Source: Halobellus ruber (GTDB taxonomy: Archaea; Halobacteriota; Halobacteria; Halobacteriales; Haloferacaceae). Taken from it: DNA of 64,000 bases. A model generated the notes under the pieces. That model ran no database searches and was not told the origin of the DNA. It saw nothing but the letters and a program-made list of their open reading frames with translations. The DNA lies in NCBI RefSeq assembly GCF_014212355.1, contig NZ_JACKXD010000006.1, positions 124,001 through 188,000 on the forward strand, written 5' to 3'. Shown one piece after another: positions 35,594 to 44,580 of the stretch. The position numbers were made by a program, and so were the translations under genes. Each line of letters starts with the position of its first letter. Positions within the stretch are counted from its first letter, which is position 1.

Positions 35594-36875
35594 TAACATA
35601 CAGGTGTATCACGGCGTATCCGATCCAGACGGCGACCAGCCCCAGCAGATACGGGACGACCGCCCGGGCGACCCTGATGTAGTCGATCTCCGCGATCCCG
35701 CTGATGATGTACAGGTTCAGCCCGTACGGTGGGGTGATGAACCCCACGGAATCGCCCATCATAAATATCATCCCCCAGACGATGGGCCCCCACCCGATCT
35801 CGGCTGCCGCCGGGGCCAGCATCGGTGCCGTGAGGAGCAGGTTCGGTGTCGCGTCCATCACGGTTCCGGCGATCCAGATGATGGCGAGGATCGCAAGGAG
35901 GATCAGGAACTCGTTTTGGAGCCCGATGACCGCGTTGGCGATCGTCGTCTGGAGCCCCAGGTTCGACATGCTCTGTTGGATCAACACCGAGGTGACGACC
36001 ATCGGGATGATGACCCCGAGCAACAGGAGCGACGAGAACGAGGCGCGCAGGATCTCCTCGAACGACGAGATCCGACCCGTCCCGACGGATAGAGCGAGAA
36101 TGTAGATGACCGCCACGGCGGCGGACTCGGTGGGGGTGAAGATTCCCGCGAAGATCCCCCCGAGGAGGATGACGATCGTCCCGATCCCGATCTTCGCACG
36201 CCACCCCGCTTTGATTATCTTGAGGGGGTTGATCCCGGGAGTCGTTTGGGAACCGTAGTCTTCCTTCTTCGAATAGTAGGTGTTGATCCCGACGAGGACG
36301 ATCAGCATACCGATGCCTGGCGCGATCCCGGCTTTGAACAGGTCGATGATAGAGACGCCGAACGCGACCCCGTAGATTATCAGCAGGATGCTTGGCGGGA
36401 TGATGGCCCCGAGCACGCCACCGGCGGCGATCGTTCCTGCGGCGTAGGTGTCCTTGTACCCCTCGTTTTGCATCTGCGGGTATAACGCGTTCCCGACTGA
36501 CGCCGTCGTCGCGGCGTTGGATCCGGTGATCGCCGAGAATATCGATGCCGTTCCGATCGCAGTGTTGCCGGTCGACCCCGGCCACCATCCGATCGTCTCC
36601 TTGGTGAAATCGACGACTTCCGCCGCGATCCCGGACTCGTATATCAGATCTCCGACGAGGATGAACAACGGGATCGCGGTGAACGGGAAGGTCTGTAGCA
36701 CGTCGTAGTGTTCAAGTGCGATGTTGCTGATCGGGAAGCTCTCCGAGGTGGCGTGGTAGATCAGCCCCCAGAAGCCGAACACGAGGTAGATCGGCAGTCC
36801 GATCAGGAACAGTATCACACATACGACGGTCGCGAGAATGAGGATCTCCCCCGTCGAGAGCAGTTGGAGGATCAT
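35589..36875 (-). CDS. dctM: TRAP transporter large permease (DctM)
   Basis: 428 aa with about 12 hydrophobic helices. It is the membrane channel subunit of a tripartite ATP-independent periplasmic transporter. The family signature appears in FTAIPLFILVGDLIYESGI, SAITGSNAATTASVGNALYPQM, AAGTIAAGGVLGAIIPPSILLIIYG and GIFTPTESAAVAVIY. Its start overlaps the stop of dctQ (ATGA). Together with dctQ and dctP it takes up carboxylated substrates driven by a sodium or proton gradient. Confidence 0.95.
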   Translation of the reverse strand: MILQLLSTGEILILATVVCVILFLIGLPIYLVFGFWGLIYHATSESFPISNIALEHYDVLQTFPFTAIPLFILVGDLIYESGIAAEVVDFTKETIGWWPGSTGNTAIGTASIFSAITGSNAATTASVGNALYPQMQNEGYKDTYAAGTIAAGGVLGAIIPPSILLIIYGVAFGVSIIDLFKAGIAPGIGMLIVLVGINTYYSKKEDYGSQTTPGINPLKIIKAGWRAKIGIGTIVILLGGIFAGIFTPTESAAVAVIYILALSVGTGRISSFEEILRASFSSLLLLGVIIPMVVTSVLIQQSMSNLGLQTTIANAVIGLQNEFLILLAILAIIWIAGTVMDATPNLLLTAPMLAPAAAEIGWGPIVWGMIFMMGDSVGFITPPYGLNLYIISGIAEIDYIRVARAVVPYLLGLVAVWIGYAVIHLYVI

Positions 36876-37390
36876 ATATCAACCTTCGACGTTGGGGTGA
36901 TGTCCTCGTCGTTCTTGTACTGCCGCCGAACCAGTATCGCCTTTTGTAGCGCCCTGACGATGATGAGGATCATTCCGACGAAGACAGCCAGATAGGCCGT
37001 CCACAGCGGGATCGGCGTCCCCAATATCTCCCGCCCCGATTCGAGCCGTCGCTGGAGCGTCTCGAAGATGTACCAGGCAACGATGGTGGCGAAAAAGACC
37101 CACCCGACGAGATCGATATACCGAAGCAGGTAGTTGGCCTGCGGCGAGAGGTTCTCTCGCAGTAGCGTAAACCGGAAATGGGAGTCGTGACGGATCGCCC
37201 AGCCTGCGGCTAGCCACGTCATCCACGTGAAGAGATACAGCGTCACCGTTAGCGTGTACGTCGGTGGATCCCACGGTGCTGATCGCGAAAGTATCGTATA
37301 ACCGATAAGACCGGTGTACGCGAACAGCATACTCGTTCCAATGTACCCCTCGAAGTTGCGCTCTAACTTCCTGAGAATAGTAGTATTCAT
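36872..37390 (-). CDS. dctQ: TRAP transporter small permease (DctQ)
   Basis: 172 aa, four transmembrane helices (about 20-42, 55-78, 95-118 and 140-160). The DctQ pattern is present in FEGYIGTSMLFAYTGLIGYTIL and WMTWLAAGWAIRHDSHFRFTLL, where charged residues follow the second helix. Overlaps dctM by 4 nt and follows dctP by 23 bp, so all three form one operon. Confidence 0.9.
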   Translation of the reverse strand: MNTTILRKLERNFEGYIGTSMLFAYTGLIGYTILSRSAPWDPPTYTLTVTLYLFTWMTWLAAGWAIRHDSHFRFTLLRENLSPQANYLLRYIDLVGWVFFATIVAWYIFETLQRRLESGREILGTPIPLWTAYLAVFVGMILIIVRALQKAILVRRQYKNDEDITPTSKVDI

Positions 37391-37413
37391 AGATTCAACT
37401 CAGAGTGACGGGT

Positions 37414-38709
37414 TCACATCTCTTGAAGATAATCGTCCCACCACGCGTCGATGGTGTAACTGTCGCCGTAGAAGCCGTCAGGAACGGCCGACTCCCGCGC
37501 GGAGTCGTGGAGATACTCGTGGAACGCCTCCCCGTCGACGCCGATCTGGTCGGCGCTCTCGATCACGTCAGTATACAGATCGGGGTTCTGGTCGTACGTG
37601 ACCATATCCGCCCACTGCTGTTGTTCGTCGCCCTCGATGTAGTTCACTTGGAGGTCGTGCTCGACGATGGCCGCCTCCTCCGGCGGATCGTCGGTGTAGG
37701 TGCCGAGGACCTCTTGATGGATTTGGCGGTTCCTGCGGACGAGGTCCCGGTACAGCGTCCGGGATTCCTCGGCGATGATGGTCCGGTTCTCCTCGGAGAG
37801 GCTCTTGAGCCACTCCACGCTGGCCCACTTCACGTCGTTGTGGATCGTCCACCGGTTGTGGACGCTCTCGCCCAGCGAGTCGGCCATGTTCCCGCCGTAC
37901 GCGCACACCGGCGAGATTGCCGCCTCCATCCCGCCGACGACGCCGGTGCGAAGCCCCTGCAGGCTGTCGGCCCAGGAGACCGAAACCGGGTTCATACCCC
38001 ACTCGCTGAGGGCGATCCCGGACACCTGGCTCCCGGTCCGCCGGCAGTCCATCCCTTCGACATCGGCTGGTGCTCTGTGGGCGGAGTCCTTGCTGTCCGA
38101 CCTGTCCAGACCGATGTTGATCGACCGGAGCGTGGGCGCGTGCATCCACAGCGGGACGACGCCGAACTCCTGTGCGAACGGGACCCACCACTGCTCCCAC
38201 GTCTCGGCCTTCTGGTGGACGTACCCGAGCGACTGTGGGCTCGGGAACGTGAACGGGAGCATCCAGATGTCGTTCATCGGGTAGAACTTCGTGGAGTTCC
38301 CGATCGAGGCGCTCCCGATCTCGACAGTTCCCTGCGAGACCTTCTCCGGACAGGTCAGTTCGCCACAGAGCTCTCCCTCGGCGACGTTGTCAACCTGGAT
38401 GCGGCCGTCGGTCCGTTCTTCAACCCGCTTTTCGAACTCCCAGTGGCCGGACGGCTGTTCCCCGTTCCACGCGCTTCCCGGCGGGGACATCACACCACCG
38501 ATCGTCAACTGAAGCTCCGGCTCCGACCCACCCGAGTTACTGTCGGTGTCGCCGCCGCTCGTCATTTCCTCCTCGCCGCCGCTTTCTTCAGTCGATCCTC
38601 CACCGCCACTGCCACCGCTTGAACAGCCGGCCAACCCGACTCCAACGGCGCTTGCTGTTCCGGCAGTCTTGAGTAGCTTTCGCCTGGATACGCCACTATC
38701 ACGTGACAT
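37414..38709 (-). CDS. dctP: TRAP transporter substrate-binding lipoprotein (DctP)
   Basis: 431 aa. The N-terminus has a Tat motif (SRRKLLK) and a lipobox (GLAGC), followed by a Gly/Ser/Glu linker (about 30-60) typical of haloarchaeal anchored binding proteins. The DctP fold shows ELQLTIGGVM, IQVDNVAEGEL and GEVEIGSASIG-like segments, then NIGLDRSDSKDSAHRAPADVEGMDCRRTGS for ligand binding. Start at 38709 is about 28 nt after TTTATT (leaderless). Likely carries the sugar acid used by the neighbouring enzymes (inference). Confidence 0.92.
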   Translation of the reverse strand: MSRDSGVSRRKLLKTAGTASAVGVGLAGCSSGGSGGGGSTEESGGEEEMTSGGDTDSNSGGSEPELQLTIGGVMSPPGSAWNGEQPSGHWEFEKRVEERTDGRIQVDNVAEGELCGELTCPEKVSQGTVEIGSASIGNSTKFYPMNDIWMLPFTFPSPQSLGYVHQKAETWEQWWVPFAQEFGVVPLWMHAPTLRSINIGLDRSDSKDSAHRAPADVEGMDCRRTGSQVSGIALSEWGMNPVSVSWADSLQGLRTGVVGGMEAAISPVCAYGGNMADSLGESVHNRWTIHNDVKWASVEWLKSLSEENRTIIAEESRTLYRDLVRRNRQIHQEVLGTYTDDPPEEAAIVEHDLQVNYIEGDEQQQWADMVTYDQNPDLYTDVIESADQIGVDGEAFHEYLHDSARESAVPDGFYGDSYTIDAWWDDYLQEM

Positions 38710-38730
38710 ACACTCTGAACTATGTTACTC

Positions 38731-38743
38731 ATTAATAAATATA
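38731..38743 (-). promoter_or_regulatory. TATA box of the dctPQM operon
   Basis: TATTTATTAAT on the minus strand is centred about 28 nt before the dctP ATG and predicts a leaderless transcript. It faces the adh promoter across an 80-nt divergent region. Confidence 0.6.
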
Positions 38744-38788
38744 GTGGAAAATGATAAATATAAATATACCGGATTACTGATATATAGC

Positions 38789-38803
38789 CGCCCCGTCGGG
38801 GCG
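38789..38803. promoter_or_regulatory. Palindrome between divergent dctP and adh promoters
   Basis: CGCCCCG-T-CGGGGCG is a perfect seven-pair palindrome in an otherwise AT-rich divergent region, 13 bp upstream of the adh TATA. A GC-rich island of this kind between two promoters is a candidate operator, possibly for the nearby IclR regulator. Confidence 0.45.
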
Positions 38804-38815
38804 TCTGCAAAAAGA

Positions 38816-38824
38816 TTTATATAA
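38816..38824 (+). promoter_or_regulatory. TATA box of the zinc alcohol dehydrogenase gene
   Basis: TTTATATAA centred at 38820 lies 28 nt before the ATG at 38848, so the start codon is at or next to the transcript 5' end. This argues against the longer in-frame ORF beginning at 38827. Confidence 0.65.
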
Positions 38825-38847
38825 CAGTGTTCTGGAGAGGAACTGTG

Positions 38848-39972
38848 ATGCAGACTACCGCAATAGTAATGAATGAACCTGGGAGAGTGGAACGACGGGA
38901 GATTGAAATTCCGGATCCGGGTCCGGACGACGTCCTTCTCCGCGTCGAACTCTCCGGAATCTGTGGGACCGACGTACATATGTACAACGGCGGAATGGAT
39001 CTCGAGTTCCCCGTCGTTCCAGGACACGAGTTCGCGGGGACGATAAGGAACGTCGGAGAAAACGTCGAGGAAGACTCGAAGGGCGCCGAAATCGAGGAGG
39101 GCGACAACTTGGCGGTTGTTCCGGCGATGCCCGGCGGGAGCGACGACTGGTACGCCCGGAATATGCCCGGTCGGCCCCGGCTGAGCAAGGATCCCGACAG
39201 GTTCGGCTTCGACAACGTCGACGAGCAGTACGCCGGCGGGATGAGTCAACACGTCGTGTTGCCGCCGAAGGCCGCGTACTACCGCCTCCCCGACGGGATG
39301 GACGTGGAACTGGGCGCGCTGATCGAACCGCTGTCGGTCGGGATGCACGCCTTCGAGCGCTCGATGCAGCCGGGGATTCCGCACATACGCGAGGGGTTCG
39401 GCATCGGCCGGAGCGTCGCGGTGCAGGGTGCGGGTCCCGTGGGGCTCTTCGCAATCTGTTCGGCGAAGGCCGCGGGCGCCGGACAGATCATCGCGATCGA
39501 CGCCATAGACGAACGCCTGAAGCTGGCCGAGGAGTTCGGCGCGACCGATCTCATCGACCTGACCGAGCACGACTCCGACGAACTGGTCACGACGGTCAAG
39601 CAGCTCACGAACGGAAACGTCGGCCCCGACGTCGTGATCGAGGCGGCCGGCGTTCCCCAGGCGATCAAACAAGGGCTGGAGCTCCCGCACGACGGCGGCA
39701 CCTACGTCGAAGCCGGCCACTTCGCATACAACGGCGAGTGTGAAATCAACCCGACGCGGATCGTCCAGAAGGAACTGAACATCTACGGGAGCCTGGCGTA
39801 TCCGCCGACCCAGTTCGAGTCCGCCATCGAACTGATCGACCAGCTCGAAGACGAGGTTCCGTTCCGGAAACTCTTCAACTACAAAACGACCTTCGAGAAC
39901 GCCGAGGACGCATACGAGGCGCAGGAATCCGGCGAGGCGTACCGGGCGACGGTCCATCCCCACGGGTTCTGA
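38848..39972 (+). CDS. Zinc-dependent alcohol/polyol dehydrogenase (MDR family)
   Basis: 374 aa. Oxidises a sugar, polyol or sugar-acid hydroxyl with NAD(P). Catalytic zinc ligands are Cys39 (GICGTDVH) and His60-Glu61 (GHEFAG). The Rossmann motif VQGAGPVGLF is near 195. The usual four-Cys structural zinc loop is missing: the region around 95-120 has no cysteine. It resembles threonine dehydrogenase/sorbitol dehydrogenase relatives. Divergent from the TRAP operon and inside the sugar-acid cluster. Confidence 0.82.
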   Translation: MQTTAIVMNEPGRVERREIEIPDPGPDDVLLRVELSGICGTDVHMYNGGMDLEFPVVPGHEFAGTIRNVGENVEEDSKGAEIEEGDNLAVVPAMPGGSDDWYARNMPGRPRLSKDPDRFGFDNVDEQYAGGMSQHVVLPPKAAYYRLPDGMDVELGALIEPLSVGMHAFERSMQPGIPHIREGFGIGRSVAVQGAGPVGLFAICSAKAAGAGQIIAIDAIDERLKLAEEFGATDLIDLTEHDSDELVTTVKQLTNGNVGPDVVIEAAGVPQAIKQGLELPHDGGTYVEAGHFAYNGECEINPTRIVQKELNIYGSLAYPPTQFESAIELIDQLEDEVPFRKLFNYKTTFENAEDAYEAQESGEAYRATVHPHGF

Positions 39973-40022
39973 CACGGTTTACGGCACTGAAGTACAGTAG
40001 TGTCTCCAATCGAGTCGCATCC

Positions 40023-40070
40023 GATCGTCCACCGTCGCGCGATCGAGTGACTTGCAAACGCGACGATACG
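40023..40070. repeat. Decayed copy of the 35.4 kb inverted-repeat element
   Basis: GATCGTCCACCGTCGCGCGATC (in two halves about 40023-40044) and TTGCAAACGCGACGATAC resemble the core palindrome and right end of the 35415-35490 element. The left end is lost. It lies between adh and the aldehyde dehydrogenase, where the two genes converge. Confidence 0.45.
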
Positions 40071-40150
40071 ACTCCTCGCCTACGCGGGTCGGCAGTGAAC
40101 GCTCCTCCTGTCGCCGGTGGTGGAACCCACGACGACGGCTCGGGTTCGGT

Positions 40151-41626
40151 TTACTCGTTTATTCCGGGATGGAACCCGACCAACTTCTCCCGGCTGAAGT
40201 GTTTCGTCGCGTATTTGATACCCTCCTTTCCTTTACCGCTGTCTTTGAACCCGCCGTAGGGCATGTGATCCGTCCGGAACCCGCTAACCGTGTTGATGTT
40301 GACACCGCCGGCGTCGATCCGGTCGGCGGCCTGTTTGGCGCGGTCGATATCCTGCGTGAACAGCCCGGCCTCCAGACCGTAGTTGGTGTTGTTGGCTTCC
40401 TCGATGGCTTCCTCGAAGCTGTCAACCGGAATCACGGGGATCACCGGTCCGAACACCTCCTCGGTCGCAGCAGGCATATCCGGAGTCACGTCCGACAGCA
40501 CCGTCGGCTCGAAGACGCGATCACCGAGGTCACCGCCGTAGTTCCCGCCGTACTCCACTCTCGCACCCTGCTCGAGCGTCTCTTCAAACAGCTCGACGGT
40601 GCTCTCGAACTCGTCATCGGTGACCATCGCTCCGAGGTCAGTGTCCTCGTTGTGCGGATTCCCGACCGTGATGTCGGCAGCCGCGTCGACGACCTCCTCG
40701 ATGAATTCGTCTTCGATGCTTTCCTCAACGAGCACACGCTCGACGCTGTTACACACCTGGCCGCCGTTTGAGCAGGCGCCGCCGACGACTTGCTCTGCGG
40801 CCGATTCGAGGTCGGTATCGTGCCAGACGATCGTGGGGTCGTTCCCGCCGAGCTCGAGGGTGATCTCCTTCATTCCGCTGTTGTCCGCGAGATACTTCCC
40901 CACAGCGGTTGAGCCGGTGAAGGATATCGCCTCGACCGCGTCGTGATCGAGGAAGACGTCACCCACGGTGGAGCCGCTGCCCGTCACGACGTTTATAAGC
41001 CCGTCAGGTGCTCCGACCTCCGCTGCGGCCTCGTCTAAACACTCGAAGAGCGCGATCGACGAGAGCGGGGTATCGGTCGCTGGCTTCCCGACAACGGCGT
41101 TTCCGGCCGCGAGTGCCGGGCCGACCTTGTGCGCCATCAGCATGATCGGGAAGTTGAACGGCGTGATGGCGGCGACGACCCCGAGCGGTTCCCGCTGGGT
41201 GAAACAGTGGTCCCGCGCCATTCCCTTCTGTGGATCCATCGGGACGTACTCCCCGAACTGCCGCTTGGCCTCCTCGGCCGACAATCGTAGCGTCTGGGCG
41301 GTCCTGTCGACCTCGTTTCTCGCTTCCGTGATCGGCTTTCCCTCCTCGCTTGTGACGATCTGGGCGATCTCCTCGAGCCGATCTTCGACACGATCGGCGG
41401 CCGCCGTGAGTAACTCGTAGCGGTCGTAGGCCGAAAGCGACGACGCGTCGACGGCCGCGTCCGCTGCTTCGATGGCTTCTGTCACCCTGTCCGCGCCGAC
41501 GAGCGGGACCGATCCCACGACCGCCCCCTCGTACGGATGCCGTACCTCCGCCCGTTCCTCCGCACCGCTCCACACACCGTCGATAAGGATGTCCTTGTCC
41601 TGCTGACCTAGCTGCTCCAGTGACAT
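40151..41626 (-). CDS. Aldehyde dehydrogenase (GAPN/lactaldehyde type)
   Basis: 491 aa. Oxidises an aldehyde to its acid with NAD(P). All catalytic residues are present: Asn158 in PFNFP, Glu258 in LELGG and Cys292 in NGGQVCNS. It belongs to the branch with non-phosphorylating glyceraldehyde and lactaldehyde dehydrogenases (GIKYATKHFS near the C-terminus). In this cluster a role as glyceraldehyde dehydrogenase feeding glycerate 2-kinase is plausible but inferred. It converges on adh. Confidence 0.88.
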   Translation of the reverse strand: MSLEQLGQQDKDILIDGVWSGAEERAEVRHPYEGAVVGSVPLVGADRVTEAIEAADAAVDASSLSAYDRYELLTAAADRVEDRLEEIAQIVTSEEGKPITEARNEVDRTAQTLRLSAEEAKRQFGEYVPMDPQKGMARDHCFTQREPLGVVAAITPFNFPIMLMAHKVGPALAAGNAVVGKPATDTPLSSIALFECLDEAAAEVGAPDGLINVVTGSGSTVGDVFLDHDAVEAISFTGSTAVGKYLADNSGMKEITLELGGNDPTIVWHDTDLESAAEQVVGGACSNGGQVCNSVERVLVEESIEDEFIEEVVDAAADITVGNPHNEDTDLGAMVTDDEFESTVELFEETLEQGARVEYGGNYGGDLGDRVFEPTVLSDVTPDMPAATEEVFGPVIPVIPVDSFEEAIEEANNTNYGLEAGLFTQDIDRAKQAADRIDAGGVNINTVSGFRTDHMPYGGFKDSGKGKEGIKYATKHFSREKLVGFHPGINE

Positions 41627-41890
41627 ACACCAAACTGATCACAGGTTGCGATATTTAAATCTTTGCGCGAAGCGTTCAAAATTCGACGGGAACCTCCCGC
41701 CAGTGGCTGATGGACGTCCAGCCGCGGTACCGGGCCGACAACTGATAACACATTTCGATAGTTCGAACGAACTGGTCACATTGAAACTACCCTCCGAGTT
41801 CGGCACGTCGTTCGTAGTGCTACATAGCCGTGTTACCCGGGTGGTTGGCCTCGACACATCGGACACCTCCGCGTTCGAATCACCCGAATG

Positions 41891-41897
41891 TTTATGA
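41891..41897 (+). promoter_or_regulatory. TATA box fixing the IclR start
   Basis: TTTATGA centred at 41894 is 27 nt before the ATG at 41921. The in-frame ATG at 41888 would lie upstream of the promoter, so the shorter protein is real. Confidence 0.6.
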
Positions 41898-41920
41898 TCG
41901 ATTGCCTACTGTATCCGAGT

Positions 41921-42691
41921 ATGAAATCAACGCGTTCCGAGCAAGAACACCCCTCCACGCTCTTAGACATAATCTCGGTGCTGGACCGCGAGGGACCGAT
42001 GGGTGTGACGGAGGTAGCAGGGACACTCGACATCGCCAAGAGCACCGCCCACTACCACCTCAGTACGCTCCGACAGAACGGATTCGTCACGAAAGACGGG
42101 ACGCGGTACGGGCTCGGACTCTCCTTTCTCAAGATGGGTCTGGAGACGCGTCGCCGGGAACCGCTGTTCGACGCGGCCAAGGAGGAGATCGACAAGTTGG
42201 CCGACGAGACCGGGGAGTTGGCGATCCTCTCGGTCGAACAGCGCGGGCTGGGGGTGTATCTGTACAAACGAGGCGGCTCCAACGCCCTCGATATCGATGC
42301 TCCGATCGGCGGGTCCGCGAGCTTACACAACCGCGCGCTCGGCAAAGCGATGCTGTCCCGGTACGATGAGGAACGGGTGGACGACATAATCGACCGCCAC
42401 GGACTGCCGGAGACCGCCGAACGGACGATCACGTCGCGGGCGGAACTGAAGGACGCGTTGCGGAATGTCCGCGAGGAGGGTGTGGCGTTCAACCGCGAGG
42501 AGTCGATCGACGGGATCCACGGAGTGGGGGTTCCGATCACCACCGCTGAGGGTAATGTCCTCGGTGCGATCAGCGTCGCGGGACCGGCGAAACGGCTCAA
42601 CGGCAGCCTGTTCAACGAGGACTTGCCCGACATTCTCTCCAGAGCACGGAACGTGATCGAGCTCAACCACCAGCACGGACACACCTACTGA
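41921..42691 (+). CDS. IclR-family transcription regulator
   Basis: 256 aa. The N-terminal wHTH is clear (LLDIISVLDREGPMGVTEVAGTLDIAKSTAHYHLSTL). The effector domain (about 80-250) has LAILSVEQRGLGVYLYKRGG, GGSASLHNRALGKAMLSRY and the late REESIDGIHGVGVPITTAEG motif. IclR members control sugar-acid and aromatic catabolism and bind small acids. It is transcribed away from the aldehyde dehydrogenase and is the only regulator inside the cluster, so it likely controls it (inference). Confidence 0.9.
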   Translation: MKSTRSEQEHPSTLLDIISVLDREGPMGVTEVAGTLDIAKSTAHYHLSTLRQNGFVTKDGTRYGLGLSFLKMGLETRRREPLFDAAKEEIDKLADETGELAILSVEQRGLGVYLYKRGGSNALDIDAPIGGSASLHNRALGKAMLSRYDEERVDDIIDRHGLPETAERTITSRAELKDALRNVREEGVAFNREESIDGIHGVGVPITTAEGNVLGAISVAGPAKRLNGSLFNEDLPDILSRARNVIELNHQHGHTY

Positions 42692-43018
42692 CGGCCGGCC
42701 CTCCGGGGTGCCACCGTCTCCGGACCCCCAGCGCGGATCCGACAGCGTAGGATATGCCGTTCTATTAATTCGAACGCAGACTTCGTATTGTGCCACGTAT
42801 TGGTATCCGGATCCGAATTACTATTGGCATAACAAACGTACGCTCGTTATTGTAATTGCTGTATCCTCAAGTTCGCACAGCTCGCAGGCGCTGTTCGGCC
42901 CCCTCGAAGTGAAGTTCTGTCTACGGCGACGCCGACCTGTTCGTCACCGTGAGTGTCGAGTACAATCTGTCGGTCCGACTCCGAAGGGGATATGTCCACC
43001 CGCGGTGAGATGACCACA
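42692..43018. other. AT-rich spacer before the hydroxyacid dehydrogenase
   Basis: No gene is seen. The segment contains AT-rich patches (TTCTATTAATTCGAA, GTTATTGTAATTGC) amid GC-rich DNA, similar to the other spacers of this island. A promoter for the next gene is likely here but its position is unclear. Confidence 0.45.
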
Positions 43019-44029
43019 ATGACCCATACGCCAACCGTCTACGTCACGCGCGAGATTCCCGAAGTCGGGCTCGAAACCCTCCGGGAACGGTACGAGGTCG
43101 TCGTCCGCACCGAGAAGTTGCCGCCGGATCAGGCGGAGGTTCGCGCCCGGTTGCGGAAACTCGATGCCGACGGGCTCGTCTGTCTCCTCTCCGACGACGT
43201 CGATGGCGACGTGCTCGATGCCTCACCCGACCTCTCGGTTGTCAGCACCTTCTCCGTGGGGTACGATCACATTGACCTCGCCGCAGCGGCCGAGCGGGGC
43301 ATCGCCGTCGGCCACACGCCCGGCGTTCTCACCGAGACGACCGCGGACCTGACGTGGGCGCTGCTGCTTTCGTGTGCCCGCCGGACCGTCGAGGCCCACG
43401 CGTACGTCGAGGCCGGCGAGTGGGAGGTGTGGGGGCCGACGCTTTTGACCGGCGCCGACGTCCACGGATCCACCCTCGGGATCGTCGGGCTCGGGAAGAT
43501 CGGAACCGCGGTCGCCCGCCGGACCGCTGGGTTCGGAATGGACGTGGTGTACACCGGCCCGAACCGCAAGCCCGGCCGCGAGGCCGAACTCGGAGACGTC
43601 GGCGTCGACGCCACCTACGTCGACCGGGATCGCCTCTTGGTCGACAGCGACGTCGTCTCGCTGCACGTCCCGCTGACCCAGGCAACGGAGGAGTGGATCG
43701 GCGAAGCGGAACTCCGGCGGATGGACGACGACGCGATCCTGCTCAACACCAGCCGCGGCGGGGTCGTCGACACCGACGCCTTGGACACCGCGCTGGAACG
43801 CGGGTGGATCGGCCGTGCGGGCCTCGACGTCACCGATCCCGAACCGCTGCCGGCCGAGCACCCACTCCTCCGGCACGCCCCGGAGCGGCTGGTGGTCACC
43901 CCGCACGTCGGAAGCGCCAGCGTCGGGACCAGAGACCGGATGGCGGAGATGGCCGCGGCGAACGTCGAGGCGGGCATCGAGGGGCGGGAGCTTCCGCACT
44001 CGGCGCTCCGCGATGCCGGGCTGAAGTGA
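43019..44029 (+). CDS. D-isomer-specific 2-hydroxyacid dehydrogenase (glyoxylate/hydroxypyruvate reductase type)
   Basis: 336 aa from the ATG at 43019; ATGs at 42992 and 43010 are in frame, and GGTGAG sits 9 nt before 43019. It interconverts a 2-oxoacid and a D-2-hydroxyacid with NAD(P)H. The Rossmann motif GIVGLGKIGTAVARR is central. Catalytic Arg (NTSRGGVVD), Glu (DVTDPEP) and His (TPHVGSAS) are all present. With glycerate 2-kinase next door it may reduce hydroxypyruvate or tartronate-type acids to D-glycerate. Confidence 0.87.
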   Translation: MTHTPTVYVTREIPEVGLETLRERYEVVVRTEKLPPDQAEVRARLRKLDADGLVCLLSDDVDGDVLDASPDLSVVSTFSVGYDHIDLAAAAERGIAVGHTPGVLTETTADLTWALLLSCARRTVEAHAYVEAGEWEVWGPTLLTGADVHGSTLGIVGLGKIGTAVARRTAGFGMDVVYTGPNRKPGREAELGDVGVDATYVDRDRLLVDSDVVSLHVPLTQATEEWIGEAELRRMDDDAILLNTSRGGVVDTDALDTALERGWIGRAGLDVTDPEPLPAEHPLLRHAPERLVVTPHVGSASVGTRDRMAEMAAANVEAGIEGRELPHSALRDAGLK

Positions 44030-44580
44030 CGTTTCGATCCTCTTAGGGCGGGAAACCCACACGTTGCCGGATCCGCGGCCGGTGAACACGAGCCACACTC
44101 TGACGGATGATACGGCACAGTGGTTAGTCGTTTTTCGATTAAACACCAATTTTAAACACTACTAATTTTATTTATGTTTAGTTCGGGGACGGGCTCGGCG
44201 GAACCGTCCACAATCGAACGAGTGGAACCAACCTGCGGGCCGCATGCGGTCGGCCGCCGGATCCCGGTTCGGCTGACCGGACAGGAATAGCTGTGGATAA
44301 CGAACGCTTCAGCGGCGATTTTTGATAACCTACGTAATAATTCGATGTCGACGACGCCGTATCCTTCGTCAACGACACTACGTGACTACAGCAAGTCAGC
44401 CAGGGACACGGATCCGATTGTAGGCGCGAGCAACGCCGAGACAATGATAAAAAGTATTGTATGAAAGGAAAATAATAAGAAAAACTACTTTAGTGCGCTG
44501 CCCAACAATCGTCGACGACCGGCTCGAGCACTCAGTGCTCACACGACACCAGCCGATCCGAACACTGCCGGAAACCCTCC
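44030..44580. other. AT-rich intergenic region with palindrome
   Basis: The stretch 44110-44180 (TTTTAAACACTACTAATTTT) and 44430-44490 are very AT-rich. One open frame of 39 codons (44345-44464) has no recognisable features and is not called. GAGCACT-C-AGTGCTC at 44526-44540 is a perfect palindrome just downstream of the glycerate kinase stop and could end its transcript. Otherwise nothing is supported. Confidence 0.5.

Noticed and set aside
41888..41920. Longer IclR N-terminus
   Set aside because: The ATG overlaps the TATA box that drives the gene, so it cannot be in the mRNA.
44345..44464. 39-codon frame in the AT-rich spacer
   Set aside because: No hydrophobic helix, motif or supporting promoter spacing; too short to accept on frame alone.
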